Assembly (NCBI RefSeq): GCF_003315205.1
Contig: NZ_QNRR01000001.1
Span: forward strand, 682,001 to 746,000
From: Roseimicrobium gellanilyticum
Lineage (GTDB): Bacteria; Verrucomicrobiota; Verrucomicrobiia; Verrucomicrobiales; Verrucomicrobiaceae
Length of the DNA: 64,000 nt
Direction of reading: 5' to 3'
Notes under the pieces: generated by a model
What the model saw: only the letters and a program-made list of their open reading frames with translations
The model's database searches: none
What the model was told of the DNA's origin: nothing
Shown here: positions 53,157 through 62,375 of the stretch, one piece after another
Layout of the letters: the number at the start of each line of letters is the position of its first letter
Position numbering within the stretch: the first letter of the stretch is position 1
Program-made: the position numbers and the translations under genes

Positions 53157-54227
53157 TCACTTCGCTGCTGCCGGCTGGTGCGCCGTCTTCAGGTGCTCAC
53201 CCAGCAGGTCACGGCCAAAGTCGCCGTCGAAGTCGCGCCAGACCACGTGGATGTGATTGGCGTTGTTCTGGGTGTTGTCATACTCCAACAGGAAGGTCTT
53301 GCCTTGCACGCGGTAATAGTGGGGCTCGCCCTTTTCCTTGCCACCCGCCCAGGCGAAGAAGACCGGGCCGCTGGCTTTGATTTCCTTCCAGGTCTCCTCG
53401 GCCACATCCGGGCGGGTGCGGAAGAGGTGGGCCTTGATGAGCTTTTCCAGCAGGGCCTTCTGGTTGTCCTTCAGTTCGGTCTCGCTCAGGCCATCCGGGG
53501 TGAGGGGCTTTACCTCGCGCTGCGCTTCGGTGAGGATGTCCTTGTAGGCCTCCTGGCTCACGAGGGATTTCTTGAACTGGGCTTCGTCGAGGGACTTCAC
53601 CATTTCGCGGCCAAGGTCTTCCTCGGCACCGAGGACGCGCAGACCGGCGCGCGGGCCCTCACGGACCTCGCCGGGGTTCGAGCCATAGAAAGCCGGGGTC
53701 ACACGCAGCAGTTCACCATCCTTCACGGTGAAGTTCAGGGAGAGGTGGTGCCCTTCGAAGCGCCAGCCCCACGTGCCCTTCAGCGAGGGTTCGCCAAAGA
53801 TGCTCACGAAGTAGCGCTCCGGATCACGGCGCACACGCACGGCGTCACGCTTGGCGGGGTCCGCACCTTCGATGGTGTAGAGTACCTCTTCCAGGGACAT
53901 GATGGTGGTGGCCCTCAGGTAGCCGGCACTGCTCAGACCGGTATTCAACAGAGCATGGGCGAGGAGGCGCTGCTCCTGGGTCATTTCCTTGAGGGGGAGG
54001 CCGAGGCGTTCCTTCGGAATGAAGTGCCAGTTCAGCCTCTCATCGTTGTCAAAAGTGAAGACGGCCTTGGCCTTCGCTTCGGCGGGCAGGGCGCTCAGGA
54101 GCGCGTTGGCAGTGTCCACCATCTGCTGGGCTCCATCGTGGGCTTGGAGGCGGAGCGGTTGGAGAGTGACCGCGGCGGCGCAGAGGGCGGCAGCAAGGAT
54201 AGGCAAATGGCGTAGTCGTGAATACAT
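53157..54227 (-). CDS. Secreted DUF3500 protein
   Basis: 356 residues: signal peptide (RLRHLPILAAALCAAAVTLQPLRLQA) and the DUF3500 body. Landmarks are WHFIPKERLGLPLKEM, YFVSIFGEPSLKGTWGWRFEGHHLSLNF, LRVTPAFYGSNPGEVREGPRAG, and the ending LLEYDNTQNNANHIHVVWRDFDGDFG. DUF3500 proteins are exported, of unknown function, and occur widely in Planctomycetes, Verrucomicrobia and others. Monocistronic, divergent from the pilus gene cluster. Confidence 0.92.
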   Translation of the reverse strand: MYSRLRHLPILAAALCAAAVTLQPLRLQAHDGAQQMVDTANALLSALPAEAKAKAVFTFDNDERLNWHFIPKERLGLPLKEMTQEQRLLAHALLNTGLSSAGYLRATTIMSLEEVLYTIEGADPAKRDAVRVRRDPERYFVSIFGEPSLKGTWGWRFEGHHLSLNFTVKDGELLRVTPAFYGSNPGEVREGPRAGLRVLGAEEDLGREMVKSLDEAQFKKSLVSQEAYKDILTEAQREVKPLTPDGLSETELKDNQKALLEKLIKAHLFRTRPDVAEETWKEIKASGPVFFAWAGGKEKGEPHYYRVQGKTFLLEYDNTQNNANHIHVVWRDFDGDFGRDLLGEHLKTAHQPAAAK

Positions 54228-54400
54228 GGTAGACGTATCTGATATGAATAGGGAGTGAGAGCGAACGCGTTCAGCCCCTGCGGTATCTCAAGAATTCGTA
54301 AAAAAGGCGGGCAGTATTGACACTGAATTGCCGCTCAGGGTAATCTCGCCTTCCTGACGGGTATTTGCCCCGAAAAATCCACGCACAGCCACGGTTTTAC

Positions 54401-56059
54401 ATGTATTCCAACGAAGACTTTTTGCTCGAACTGCTCCGCGAGGCGGGAATGGTCACCGAGCAGGACCTAGAACACGTCCACAAGACCAAAAAGCCCCAGG
54501 AAACGCTGATTGAGGGCCTCATTAAATCCGGGGTGGTGAGCGAGGAAGACGTGGCAAGGACCATGGCCGTGAATTCCGGCATGGAATTTGTGGATCTTAC
54601 TGGCTACGTGCCGCCCGCCGACCTCAAGATGGTGGTGCCGGAGGAAACAGCCCGCCGCTACCGTGTGGTGCCGCTCGGTTTTGAGCATGGCCGCATGCAG
54701 GTGGCCATCAGCGACCCGAACAATTTTGAGACTCTGGATGCCCTGCCGCACGTGCTGAAAGCGGAGATTGACTTCGTCTGCGCGACGCCGGAGAACATCC
54801 GCACCCTTCTTTCCGCCATCTACGGGAATGAAGGGGACATGGCGTCGACCATTGTGAAGGGGGTGGAGGGCGGTGGCACGGATGCCGAGGCCCCCATCAT
54901 CCGCCTGGTGACGAACACGCTGATGGAGGCCTTCAAGGCGCGGTCCTCGGATATTCACATCGAGCCGATGGAGAAGGATCTCCGCATCCGCTATCGCATT
55001 GACGGTGTGCTGCATGACGTGGAGCACCATCCCAAGAAGCTGCACAGCTCCATCATTGCCCGTCTCAAGATCATGACGGGTACGATGAGCATCGACGAGA
55101 AGCGCATCCCGCAGGACGGCCGTATCCAGATGAAGTTCCAGGACAAGGAACTGGACCTGCGCGTGAGCATCGTGCCGACCAGCAATGGTGAGAGCGTGGT
55201 CATGCGTATTCTGGACAAGAGCTCGCTGCGCCTCGGCCTGAGCGACCTGGGCTTCCTGTCCGATGACCAGGAAACCTTTGAGAAGCTCATTACCCTTCCA
55301 GACGGCATCATCCTGGTGACCGGTCCCACCGGCTCAGGCAAGACGACGACGCTCTACGCGTGCCTGAACTACATCAACCGTCCTGACCGCAAGATCATCA
55401 CCGTGGAAGACCCGGTGGAATATGAGCTTCCGGGCATCAACCAGGTGATGGTGAAGGAGGACATTGGCATGACCTTCGCCGCCGCCCTGCGAGCCATGCT
55501 GCGCCAGGCGCCGAACATCATCATGATTGGTGAGATTCGAGACATGGAGACGGCGAGCATCGCCATCAACGCTTCGCTCACGGGTCACCTTGTGTTCAGC
55601 ACGCTGCACACGAATGACGCGCCCAGCGCCGTTTCGCGTCTCACGGACATCGGCATCAAGCCCTTCCTCATCGCTTCCGCCGTACGAGCGATCGAGGCCC
55701 AGCGTCTCGTGCGCAAACTGTGCCCCGACTGCAAGAAGGAAGGTGCGCTTTCTGAATCGGAGTTGCGCAAGCTGGGGCTGGATGCCACCCAGGTTTATGG
55801 CGCCACCATCATGGTGCCGGAGGGCTGCCCGAAATGTCGCGGCAATGGTTATCGCGGACGACTCTCCATCATCGAGATTTTCAAGATGGACGATGAAGTG
55901 CGCGGCATGATCAACCAATCCCTGTCCTCCCCGCAGCTGCGCAAACGCGCGAGAGAGCTCGGCATGCGCACCCTGCGTGAGGACGGCGTGCGCAAGGTGC
56001 TGGCTGGCATGACCACGGCGGAAGAGGTCATCGAAGAGACCATGTCCGATGCCAGCTAG
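54401..56059 (+). CDS. Type IV pilus/type II secretion ATPase (PilB/GspE), first copy
   Basis: 552 residues. N-terminal MshEN/GspE-N domain (about 10-140, with FVDLTGY and FVCATPENI), RecA-like domain with Walker A GPTGSGKTTT (Lys314), Walker B IIMIGEIRDMET and HLVFSTLHTND, and two C-x2-C pairs (CPDCKKEG, CPKCRGNG) forming the zinc knot. It powers pilus or pseudopilus assembly. First gene of the cluster: a second ATPase 54 bp on, then PilC and two prepilins. Whether the machine is a pilus or a type II secretion system cannot be settled because secretin and alignment genes are not in the window. Confidence 0.93.
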   Translation: MYSNEDFLLELLREAGMVTEQDLEHVHKTKKPQETLIEGLIKSGVVSEEDVARTMAVNSGMEFVDLTGYVPPADLKMVVPEETARRYRVVPLGFEHGRMQVAISDPNNFETLDALPHVLKAEIDFVCATPENIRTLLSAIYGNEGDMASTIVKGVEGGGTDAEAPIIRLVTNTLMEAFKARSSDIHIEPMEKDLRIRYRIDGVLHDVEHHPKKLHSSIIARLKIMTGTMSIDEKRIPQDGRIQMKFQDKELDLRVSIVPTSNGESVVMRILDKSSLRLGLSDLGFLSDDQETFEKLITLPDGIILVTGPTGSGKTTTLYACLNYINRPDRKIITVEDPVEYELPGINQVMVKEDIGMTFAAALRAMLRQAPNIIMIGEIRDMETASIAINASLTGHLVFSTLHTNDAPSAVSRLTDIGIKPFLIASAVRAIEAQRLVRKLCPDCKKEGALSESELRKLGLDATQVYGATIMVPEGCPKCRGNGYRGRLSIIEIFKMDDEVRGMINQSLSSPQLRKRARELGMRTLREDGVRKVLAGMTTAEEVIEETMSDAS

Positions 56060-56113
56060 TCAGGCCCTGCATTCACCAAACGAAATCATTCAGCACTTAA
56101 TCTTTCCAATATC

Positions 56114-57784
56114 ATGACAGCAGACAGCGTGGTGGACATGCTCTTGCAGCGTGGCCTGCTCGACGAAGGCCAGGCCAGTGATCTGGTTCACGATGCGAAA
56201 CACACCGGCAAGGACATCGTGGAATTGCTGGTGGAGTACGGCATTTTCAACCATGTCGATGAATTCTGGGCCACCGTGGCCGAGGAAATCGGCGCGGAGC
56301 ACTATGATCTGGACACCTTCGAGCCGACTCCGGATGTGCTGCAGACCATTCCTGCAGGCATGGCGCGCCTTTGTGGCGCCTTCCCCATCCAGCTCGCGCC
56401 GGATGGCCTGCACGTGGCTCTCACGGACCCCCTGAATCCTCAGTTGCTGGAAGACCTTCGCTTCGGTCTGGGGAAGAACATTGTGCCTGTGGTGGCGCGT
56501 CGTGAACAGGTGCAGAAGCTCATCGACAAGAACTACGGCAGCGGCACCGACAGCATCCAGGACATTTTCAACCAGCTCGGCGTCACCTCCAAGCCTGGAG
56601 AAAAAACGAACCTGGAACAGGAGGCAAACAGCGCTCCCATCGTGCGCTTCGTGGACCTGGTGCTGGAGCAGGCCATCAAGGAGAAGGCCTCGGACATTCA
56701 CTTCGAGCCGTTCGAGCACGAGTTCAAGATTCGCTACCGTGTGGACGGTGCGCTGTATGAAATGGCCCCGCCGCCGGTGCACCTTTCCGCCTCCGTCATT
56801 TCCCGCGTGAAGGTCATGTCCAACATGAATATCGCGGAACGCCGTGTGCCCCAGGACGGTCGTATCATGACCGTGGTGGATGGCAGGCCGGTGGACATGC
56901 GTGTCTCCACCCTTCCTACGCAGTATGGGGAAAGCGTGGTGCTCCGCGTGCTGGACCGTTCTTCGGTGAACCTGTCTCTGGAAAATCTGGGCATGCCGGA
57001 TTTCCTGTTCAACTACATCCACGACACCATCCACAAGCCCAACGGCATCTTCATTGTCACCGGTCCCACGGGCGCGGGCAAGACGACCACGCTGTACGCC
57101 GCGCTGAAGGAGATCAATACCATCGATGCGAAGCTGCTTACGGCGGAAGATCCGGTGGAATACGACATCGAAGGCATCATGCAGGTGCCCATCAATGAAG
57201 CGGTGGGGCTCACCTTCGGTCGTGCGCTGCGCGCCTTCCTTCGTCAGGACCCGGACCGCATCATGGTGGGAGAGATGCGTGACGTGGAAACGGCCCAGAT
57301 CGCCATCCAGGCCTCGCTCACGGGTCACTTGGTGCTGAGCACGCTCCACACGAACGATGCCGCCGGCGCGGTGACGCGTCTTATTGACATGGGCGTGGAG
57401 CCTTTCCTGGTGGCGGCGACGCTGGAGGGGGTGCTGGCCCAGCGCCTCCTGCGTACCATCTGCAAGAGCTGCAAAATTCCCTACCAGCCGAATGCCATTG
57501 TGCTGAACCAACTCGGCCTTTCACAGAGCGACATCGGCAACAAGCATTTCTACACCGGTTCGGGCTGCCAGACCTGTGGCAACTCTGGGTACAAGGGCCG
57601 TAAAGGCATCTACGAACTCCTCGACATCAATGACCCGCTGCGGGAGCTCATTACCCAGAAGGCGCCGACCCTCGTGCTGCGGCAGAAGGCCATCGAGCTG
57701 GGCATGCAAACGCTCAGAGAGGACGGCCTCCGCAACATTTACGACGGCGAAACGTCCATCGAAGAAGTGCTCAAGTACACCTGA
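56114..57784 (+). CDS. Type IV pilus/type II secretion ATPase (PilB/GspE), second copy
   Basis: 556 residues, paralogue of the gene at 54401. N-domain (about 5-150), Walker A GPTGAGKTTTLY (Lys323), HLVLSTLHTND, and the paired cysteines CKSCKIPY and CQTCGNSG. The two ATPases share the same architecture but are diverged, so each may drive a different step (for example assembly versus another pilin set). No PilT-like retraction signature (such as AIRNLI) was noted in either. Sits between the first ATPase and the PilC gene, same strand. Confidence 0.93.
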   Translation: MTADSVVDMLLQRGLLDEGQASDLVHDAKHTGKDIVELLVEYGIFNHVDEFWATVAEEIGAEHYDLDTFEPTPDVLQTIPAGMARLCGAFPIQLAPDGLHVALTDPLNPQLLEDLRFGLGKNIVPVVARREQVQKLIDKNYGSGTDSIQDIFNQLGVTSKPGEKTNLEQEANSAPIVRFVDLVLEQAIKEKASDIHFEPFEHEFKIRYRVDGALYEMAPPPVHLSASVISRVKVMSNMNIAERRVPQDGRIMTVVDGRPVDMRVSTLPTQYGESVVLRVLDRSSVNLSLENLGMPDFLFNYIHDTIHKPNGIFIVTGPTGAGKTTTLYAALKEINTIDAKLLTAEDPVEYDIEGIMQVPINEAVGLTFGRALRAFLRQDPDRIMVGEMRDVETAQIAIQASLTGHLVLSTLHTNDAAGAVTRLIDMGVEPFLVAATLEGVLAQRLLRTICKSCKIPYQPNAIVLNQLGLSQSDIGNKHFYTGSGCQTCGNSGYKGRKGIYELLDINDPLRELITQKAPTLVLRQKAIELGMQTLREDGLRNIYDGETSIEEVLKYT

Positions 57785-57912
57785 TGCGGAGTCCATCTGC
57801 CGGGGCTTGCACCGCTGGAAAATGCCATTTTTTCCCTGTGGACAAGCTCCGCCGAAACCCGGTAATCTTTAAGCTAAGCAAAAACCAGCTGACCCACTGA
57901 CGACCCCACGCC

Positions 57913-59193
57913 ATGCCGAAATTTCATTATATCGCCCTTGATTCGAACGGGCAGGAAAATGCCGGAGTGATTGATGCGCCGAACGAGGCTGACGCCATCG
58001 GGCAGCTCCGTCGTGGCCAGCTCTATCCGACGCAGGTCGTCGAAGAGGGCAAGGGGGATACGGCTGCCATCAAGAAGCGCGTGCGCTCCTCCGCAGGGAA
58101 GGGCAAGACCAAGACGGGCGGCAAGGCCTCTGGCTCCGCCAAGGTGGCCGGCAAGACGCTGATGATTTTCACCCGCCAGCTCGCAACGCTGATCGACTCC
58201 GGTCTGCCGCTGCTGCGCGGTCTCACCGTGCTTGGTCGTCAGGAGCCCAATCCGGTGATGAAGCGCACCATCAATACGCTGGCGGACTCCGTGCAGACTG
58301 GCAGCACCTTCTCCGAAAGCCTCCAGCAGTTTCCGCGCATCTTCAACAAGCTGTACGTGAACATGGTGAAGGCTGGCGAACTCGGCGGTGTGCTGGAACT
58401 GGTGCTCAACCGTCTGGCAGAGTACCAGGAAAAGGCCCAGAAGCTGAAGAACAAGATCGTGGCTGCGATGGTGTATCCCATCATCGTGATGGTCATCGCC
58501 GTCGGCATCATGATCTTCCTCATGACGGTCATCGTGCCGAAGTTCGAGAAGATCTTCGAAGAAATGCTCGGCGACCGCAACAAGCTGCCTGAACTGACGA
58601 AGGCGGTCATTGGCTTCAGCCGGTGGATTCAGGGGAATATTCTTTTCTTGGTCATCGGTACCGCAGGCGCCATCGCCCTCTGGCAGGTGCTCAAGTCCAC
58701 CAAGAGCGGCCGTGCGATGATCGATGCGTGGAAGCTCAAGCTGCCCCTCTTTGGTGACGTGCAGAGGAAGAGTGCCATCTCCCGCTTCACCCGTACCCTC
58801 GGTACGCTGGTCACCTCGGGCGTGCCCATCCTTCAGGCTCTCAATATCACCCGTGAAACCGCGGGCAACGTGGTCGTGTCGGATGCCATCGACAAGGTCC
58901 ACAACGCGGTGAAGGAAGGTGAGAGCATGGTGGCTCCGCTGGAAGCCAGCAAGGTCTTCCCTCCGATGGTGATTTCCATGGTGGACGTGGGTGAAGAAAC
59001 TGGTCAGCTCCCCGAAATGCTTCTGAAGGTGGCGGACGTGTATGAAGATGAAGTGGACAACTCTGTGTCCGCACTCACCTCCATGCTGGAGCCGCTGATG
59101 ATCGTGATTCTGGCCGTGGTCGTCGGTATCATCGTGCTGGCGCTGTTCATGCCGCTCATCCAGATCATCCAGGGCATCAACGAAAAGAGCTGA
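57913..59193 (+). CDS. Type IV pilus/type II secretion inner-membrane protein (PilC/GspF)
   Basis: 426 residues with two T2SSF domains. First (about 85-215) with LMIFTRQLATLIDSGLPLLRGL, helices around VAAMVYPIIVMVIAVGIMIF. Second (about 280-415) with RKSAISRFTRTLGTLVTSGVPILQAL and EETGQLPEMLLKVADVYEDEVDNSVSAL, then the last helix. The N-terminal 60 residues (FHYIALDSNGQENAGVIDA) are standard. It is the platform protein that works with the PilB ATPases. Confidence 0.94.
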   Translation: MPKFHYIALDSNGQENAGVIDAPNEADAIGQLRRGQLYPTQVVEEGKGDTAAIKKRVRSSAGKGKTKTGGKASGSAKVAGKTLMIFTRQLATLIDSGLPLLRGLTVLGRQEPNPVMKRTINTLADSVQTGSTFSESLQQFPRIFNKLYVNMVKAGELGGVLELVLNRLAEYQEKAQKLKNKIVAAMVYPIIVMVIAVGIMIFLMTVIVPKFEKIFEEMLGDRNKLPELTKAVIGFSRWIQGNILFLVIGTAGAIALWQVLKSTKSGRAMIDAWKLKLPLFGDVQRKSAISRFTRTLGTLVTSGVPILQALNITRETAGNVVVSDAIDKVHNAVKEGESMVAPLEASKVFPPMVISMVDVGEETGQLPEMLLKVADVYEDEVDNSVSALTSMLEPLMIVILAVVVGIIVLALFMPLIQIIQGINEKS

Positions 59194-59257
59194 CGTGGTG
59201 GCCACGTTTTGTGGCCGACTCTCGATTTCCCCCAAACCCCCAATCGTTACGACGCTC

Positions 59258-59908
59258 ATGAAACTCAATCGTCCGCAGTCCTCGCGTGAGAATGGCTTCA
59301 CCCTGCTGGAGCTTCTGGTGGTGATTGCCATCATCGCCATCCTCGCGGCGCTGACCCTCGGTGGCTTCAAGTACGCCCAGGAGGCTTCCGCCAAGAACCG
59401 CACCATGACATCCCTCGCGGTGATCAAGGCCGGCCTCGAACAGTACAAGGAAAAGCATGGCGAGTACCCGCTCCCTGCTGATGCTGATTCCACTGCTGAG
59501 GTGGGAAACATGAAGATTCGTGCTGGAGGCGCTCGCATGCTCTACCAGGCACTGACTGGCGATGGTGATAATGCAATCCAACTTTCGGCGCCGCAAAACA
59601 CCATCTCGGATGGCAAGCTCACGGATGAGGAAACTGCGAACACCATCAACTCTGAGCTGATCAGCATGAAGAATCTTGTGGTGAGAAGTTCAGACGGATA
59701 CTACTTCGCAGATGGATGGATGCGCCCCTTTCAGTATGAGAGGTCAGCTCCGGCAACACCCGGCGAAGATCCTAAAGAAACAGTCAATCCCACCTACGAT
59801 CTGTGGTCCTTCGGTACTGCGGGTTCGACCCAAGGCGGGGTTGAGGATTACGACATCGCAACTCGCCGGGATCCTCAGAGGACCGCGCGCTGGATCAAGA
59901 ACTGGTAA
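59258..59908 (+). CDS. Type IV prepilin-like protein, tandem copy 1
   Basis: 216 residues. Class III signal with RENGFTLLELLVVIAIIAILAAL: prepilin peptidase would cut after Gly, leaving N-methyl Phe with the conserved Glu at +5. The body has pilin-like GLEQYKEKHGEYPLPADADS and an alternating charged stretch (ARMLYQALTGDGDNAIQL), ending RWIKNW. ATG 59258 gives the usual 13-residue leader. Follows PilC by 64 bp. Confidence 0.9.
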   Translation: MKLNRPQSSRENGFTLLELLVVIAIIAILAALTLGGFKYAQEASAKNRTMTSLAVIKAGLEQYKEKHGEYPLPADADSTAEVGNMKIRAGGARMLYQALTGDGDNAIQLSAPQNTISDGKLTDEETANTINSELISMKNLVVRSSDGYYFADGWMRPFQYERSAPATPGEDPKETVNPTYDLWSFGTAGSTQGGVEDYDIATRRDPQRTARWIKNW

Positions 59909-59938
59909 TCCCGCCAAGCATATCGAGGCAGGCACTGC

Positions 59939-60565
59939 ATGATGTTCCGTCGTCCGCAGTGCTTGCGTGAGCAGGGCTTCACTTGGGTGGAGTTCCTGGT
60001 GGTGGTTGCTGCAATTGCGATCTTGGCAGCCCTCACTCTTGGTGGCTTCAGAGGTTACCCGGATCCATCGGAGAGGAATCGCACCGTCACTGTCCATGCA
60101 GTGATCAAGGCAGGCCTCGAACAGTACCATGAGAGGCATGGCGACTATCCGGAACCAAGGACTCCAGAGGCAACGATCCGGCTGGCCAGCCAGGACATTC
60201 GCGTGGGAGGCGCCCGTACGCTCTATCAGGCGCTGACCGGTGATGGTGACAGCGAAATCAAACTCACCTCTTCCCGGGGCAATGTGTCCGATGGCAAGAT
60301 TTCGGACGGGGAGATGCAAAGGGTCATCAATGGTGAATTGATGGTTATGAAAAACTGCGTGGTGACGGGTCCGGATGGATGCTACCTCGCGGATGGATGG
60401 AAACGTCCCATGCAGTACGTCAAGGGTGGCGCGAGTGATTCGATTAACTCCACGTATGACCTCTGGTCCTTTGGACCGAAGGGCACGTCCAATGGAGGAG
60501 GTCTGCATGACGTGGAGAGCCGACGGAGCGTTGAGACCACCGCCAGGTGGATCAAAAACTGGTAG
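59939..60565 (+). CDS. Type IV prepilin-like protein, tandem copy 2
   Basis: 208 residues, duplicate of the previous gene. Leader with REQGFTWVEFLVVVAAIAIL; the cleavage Gly and Glu+5 are kept, although the core is less regular. Shares AGLEQYHERHGDYPEP, GGARTLYQALTGDGDSEI, YDLWSFG and RWIKNW with copy 1. DNA similarity extends through the start region, so the duplication is fairly recent. Separated from copy 1 by 30 bp. Confidence 0.85.
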   Translation: MMFRRPQCLREQGFTWVEFLVVVAAIAILAALTLGGFRGYPDPSERNRTVTVHAVIKAGLEQYHERHGDYPEPRTPEATIRLASQDIRVGGARTLYQALTGDGDSEIKLTSSRGNVSDGKISDGEMQRVINGELMVMKNCVVTGPDGCYLADGWKRPMQYVKGGASDSINSTYDLWSFGPKGTSNGGGLHDVESRRSVETTARWIKNW

Positions 60566-60689
60566 CGGCGATAGTCGCATCCATGTGCATGATAAGGATG
60601 AAGTCCGGTCTCTTCCGTGTGGATGAAATCGGTCACTGCATGCAGCCTGCACTTGTCATTCCGGAGCCCTGTGCTCATGATGCAGCCTG

Positions 60690-61847
60690 ATGGTTTCCTC
60701 CACCCAGAGACATAGAGTTGGGCGACGTGTTGTCTGCCTTGCTCTTGTGGGTCTGGGACTACACGGCTTGATACCTGCCGTCGCTGCCGAACCGAAGCTG
60801 GAGATGGTGTATCAGCTTCCATTGGCGCCGGCCGGTCTTACCATCACGGCGGACAATCATTTTTTGATGAGCGTCAGTCGCGAGGAGCGACCGCAGAATC
60901 GCATCATCGAGGTGGGCAAGGGGGGCACCTCGCGTCCCTTTCCCACCACCGACATCAGCCAGGCCAGCTCCGGCCAGCCGCTGCTGCTTGATGCGGTGGA
61001 AGGCATGCAGATCGACAAGGCCGGCATCGTGTGGATGCTGGACAACGGCAGGCGTAGCGAGTACCCGCCCAAGGTCGTGGCTTGGGATACGGCCAAGCAC
61101 AAGCTCCATCGTGTGTACCACATGGCGTTCCCGGCGGTGTTGCCCGGCTCGTTGTTGGATGACCTCGCCGTCGATCCGGAGGCGCCGTTTGTCTACATCA
61201 GTGATCCTGCCGCGGGAGCAGATGCCGCCCTTGTGGTGCTGGATCTTACCACCGGACTGGCGCATCGGGTCTTGCAAGGACACCCCTCCGTAGTCCCCGT
61301 GGCTGGACTGGAACTGACCATCGACGGTCACAAAGTGGAGACCCGGAGGCTGGATGGCACCGTGGCGGACCCACAGGGGGGCGTGAGCGCACTGACTCTC
61401 GACAAGAAGGGGGAGTGGCTCTACTTCGCCCCGGTGCGCTCCTTGAAGCTCTACAGGGTGCGTACGGAACATTTGCGTGATGTGAACATGCTTCCTGAAA
61501 AGCTCGCCGGTCTGGTTGAGGAGTATTCCGCGAAACCCGTGAGTGATGGCATGTCCATGGACAGCAAGGGGAACATCTATGTTTCCGATCTGGCCTCGAA
61601 AGGCATCGGGGTGATCGCGGCTGGGAAGAAGGACTACCGCATCCTGGCAGCGGAGCCGCGGCTCCTTTGGCCCGCAGGCCTCTGCTTTGGAGCGGATGGG
61701 TGGTTGTACTTCTACACCAATACCGCCCGCACCCGGCCAATGCCCAGGCCCCCATTGACAGCCGGGACACCTCTGGATGCGTCCGGGATCAACATGAACT
61801 ACCTCTTTCGTCTGGAAACGCCAGTTTCTGGCAGGGTGGGGGATTGA
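60690..61847 (+). CDS. Secreted MRJP-like (L-dopachrome tautomerase-related) protein
   Basis: 385 residues: signal peptide (RRVVCLALVGLGLHGLIPAVAA), then a six-bladed beta-propeller. Landmarks: RIIEVGKGGT, LLLDAVEGMQIDKAGIVWMLDNG, LDDLAVDPEAPFVYISDPA, KLYRVRTEHL, GMSMDSKGNIYVSD and INMNYLFRLE. It looks like the major royal jelly protein/yellow family, whose bacterial members are of unknown function. Follows the prepilin pair after 124 bp. Confidence 0.85.
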   Translation: MVSSTQRHRVGRRVVCLALVGLGLHGLIPAVAAEPKLEMVYQLPLAPAGLTITADNHFLMSVSREERPQNRIIEVGKGGTSRPFPTTDISQASSGQPLLLDAVEGMQIDKAGIVWMLDNGRRSEYPPKVVAWDTAKHKLHRVYHMAFPAVLPGSLLDDLAVDPEAPFVYISDPAAGADAALVVLDLTTGLAHRVLQGHPSVVPVAGLELTIDGHKVETRRLDGTVADPQGGVSALTLDKKGEWLYFAPVRSLKLYRVRTEHLRDVNMLPEKLAGLVEEYSAKPVSDGMSMDSKGNIYVSDLASKGIGVIAAGKKDYRILAAEPRLLWPAGLCFGADGWLYFYTNTARTRPMPRPPLTAGTPLDASGINMNYLFRLETPVSGRVGD

Positions 61848-61880
61848 GTTCTTCCATGGAGCCGTCAGGCTGGACCGAGC

Positions 61881-62138
61881 ATGTTTGCCACGAGGATAAC
61901 CTTCGCACCGAGGTGGAAAGAGGAGCTCGTCTGCACCATGGACGGCAGGCGCTTTGTCATCGAGCTGACCATGGGCGAGTTGCATGCCTACCTTCCGAGC
62001 AAAGAGGCTTGGGAGCGCGAGGCTCCCGAATGGGCCAGGGACCATTGGGACCGCGTTCATGAGGACCTGGCCACGTGGTGTCGAGGCCAGAGCATGCCCT
62101 TGTCAGTGGAAGACCGGGCCTGGGTGTCCTTCGAATGA
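61881..62138 (+). CDS. Small unknown protein
   Basis: 85 residues, no signal peptide. MFATRITFAPRWKEELVC, then RFVIELTMGELHAYLPS, and WAREAPEWARDHWDRV-like helices (EWARDHWDRVHEDLATW) ending SVEDRAWVSFE. Acidic, with a beta-then-helix appearance. I recognise no family. Follows the MRJP-like gene by 33 bp, so it may be cotranscribed. Confidence 0.65.
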   Translation: MFATRITFAPRWKEELVCTMDGRRFVIELTMGELHAYLPSKEAWEREAPEWARDHWDRVHEDLATWCRGQSMPLSVEDRAWVSFE

Positions 62139-62263
62139 AGGCGTGAAGTGCCCGTAGATAGGCTGATTCACCCGATTCTCGCCGGAAAGAGGGCGATATC
62201 TTGATAATTTCAGTTGAGAAAACCCAGCTTCGGCTAAACTGACCCTCCTGCCGCAGACAAAAT

Positions 62264-62348
62264 GCTCACGTGGCGGAATTGGTAGACGCGCAAGATTCAG
62301 GATCTTGTGGGGAGACCCGTGGAGGTTCGAGTCCTCTCGTGAGCACCA
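62264..62348 (+). tRNA. tRNA-Leu (CAG)
   Basis: Complete type II tRNA: acceptor GCTCACG/CGTGAGC, D arm GGCGGAATTGGTAGACGC, anticodon stem CAAGA/TCTTG with anticodon CAG at 62298-62300, extra arm TGGGGAGACCCG region, T arm GGTTCGAGTCC, discriminator A and encoded CCA (62346-62348). The downstream gene begins 27 bp after it. No attachment-site duplication of its 3' end is visible. Confidence 0.95.
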
Positions 62349-62375
62349 TTTCTACTGCTTGGCACCCCAAGGAAA

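Noticed and set aside
53157-54227. Plus-strand frame opposite DUF3500 (53145-54215)
   Set aside because: Shadow frame; the minus strand has a signal peptide, full DUF3500 pattern and terminator.
57874-59538. Minus-strand reading frame (554 codons) opposite PilC and the prepilin
   Set aside because: Crosses two clearly real genes on the other strand; shadow.
62264-62348. tRNA-Leu as integration site of an island
   Set aside because: No integrase gene and no duplicated tRNA 3' end were seen nearby.
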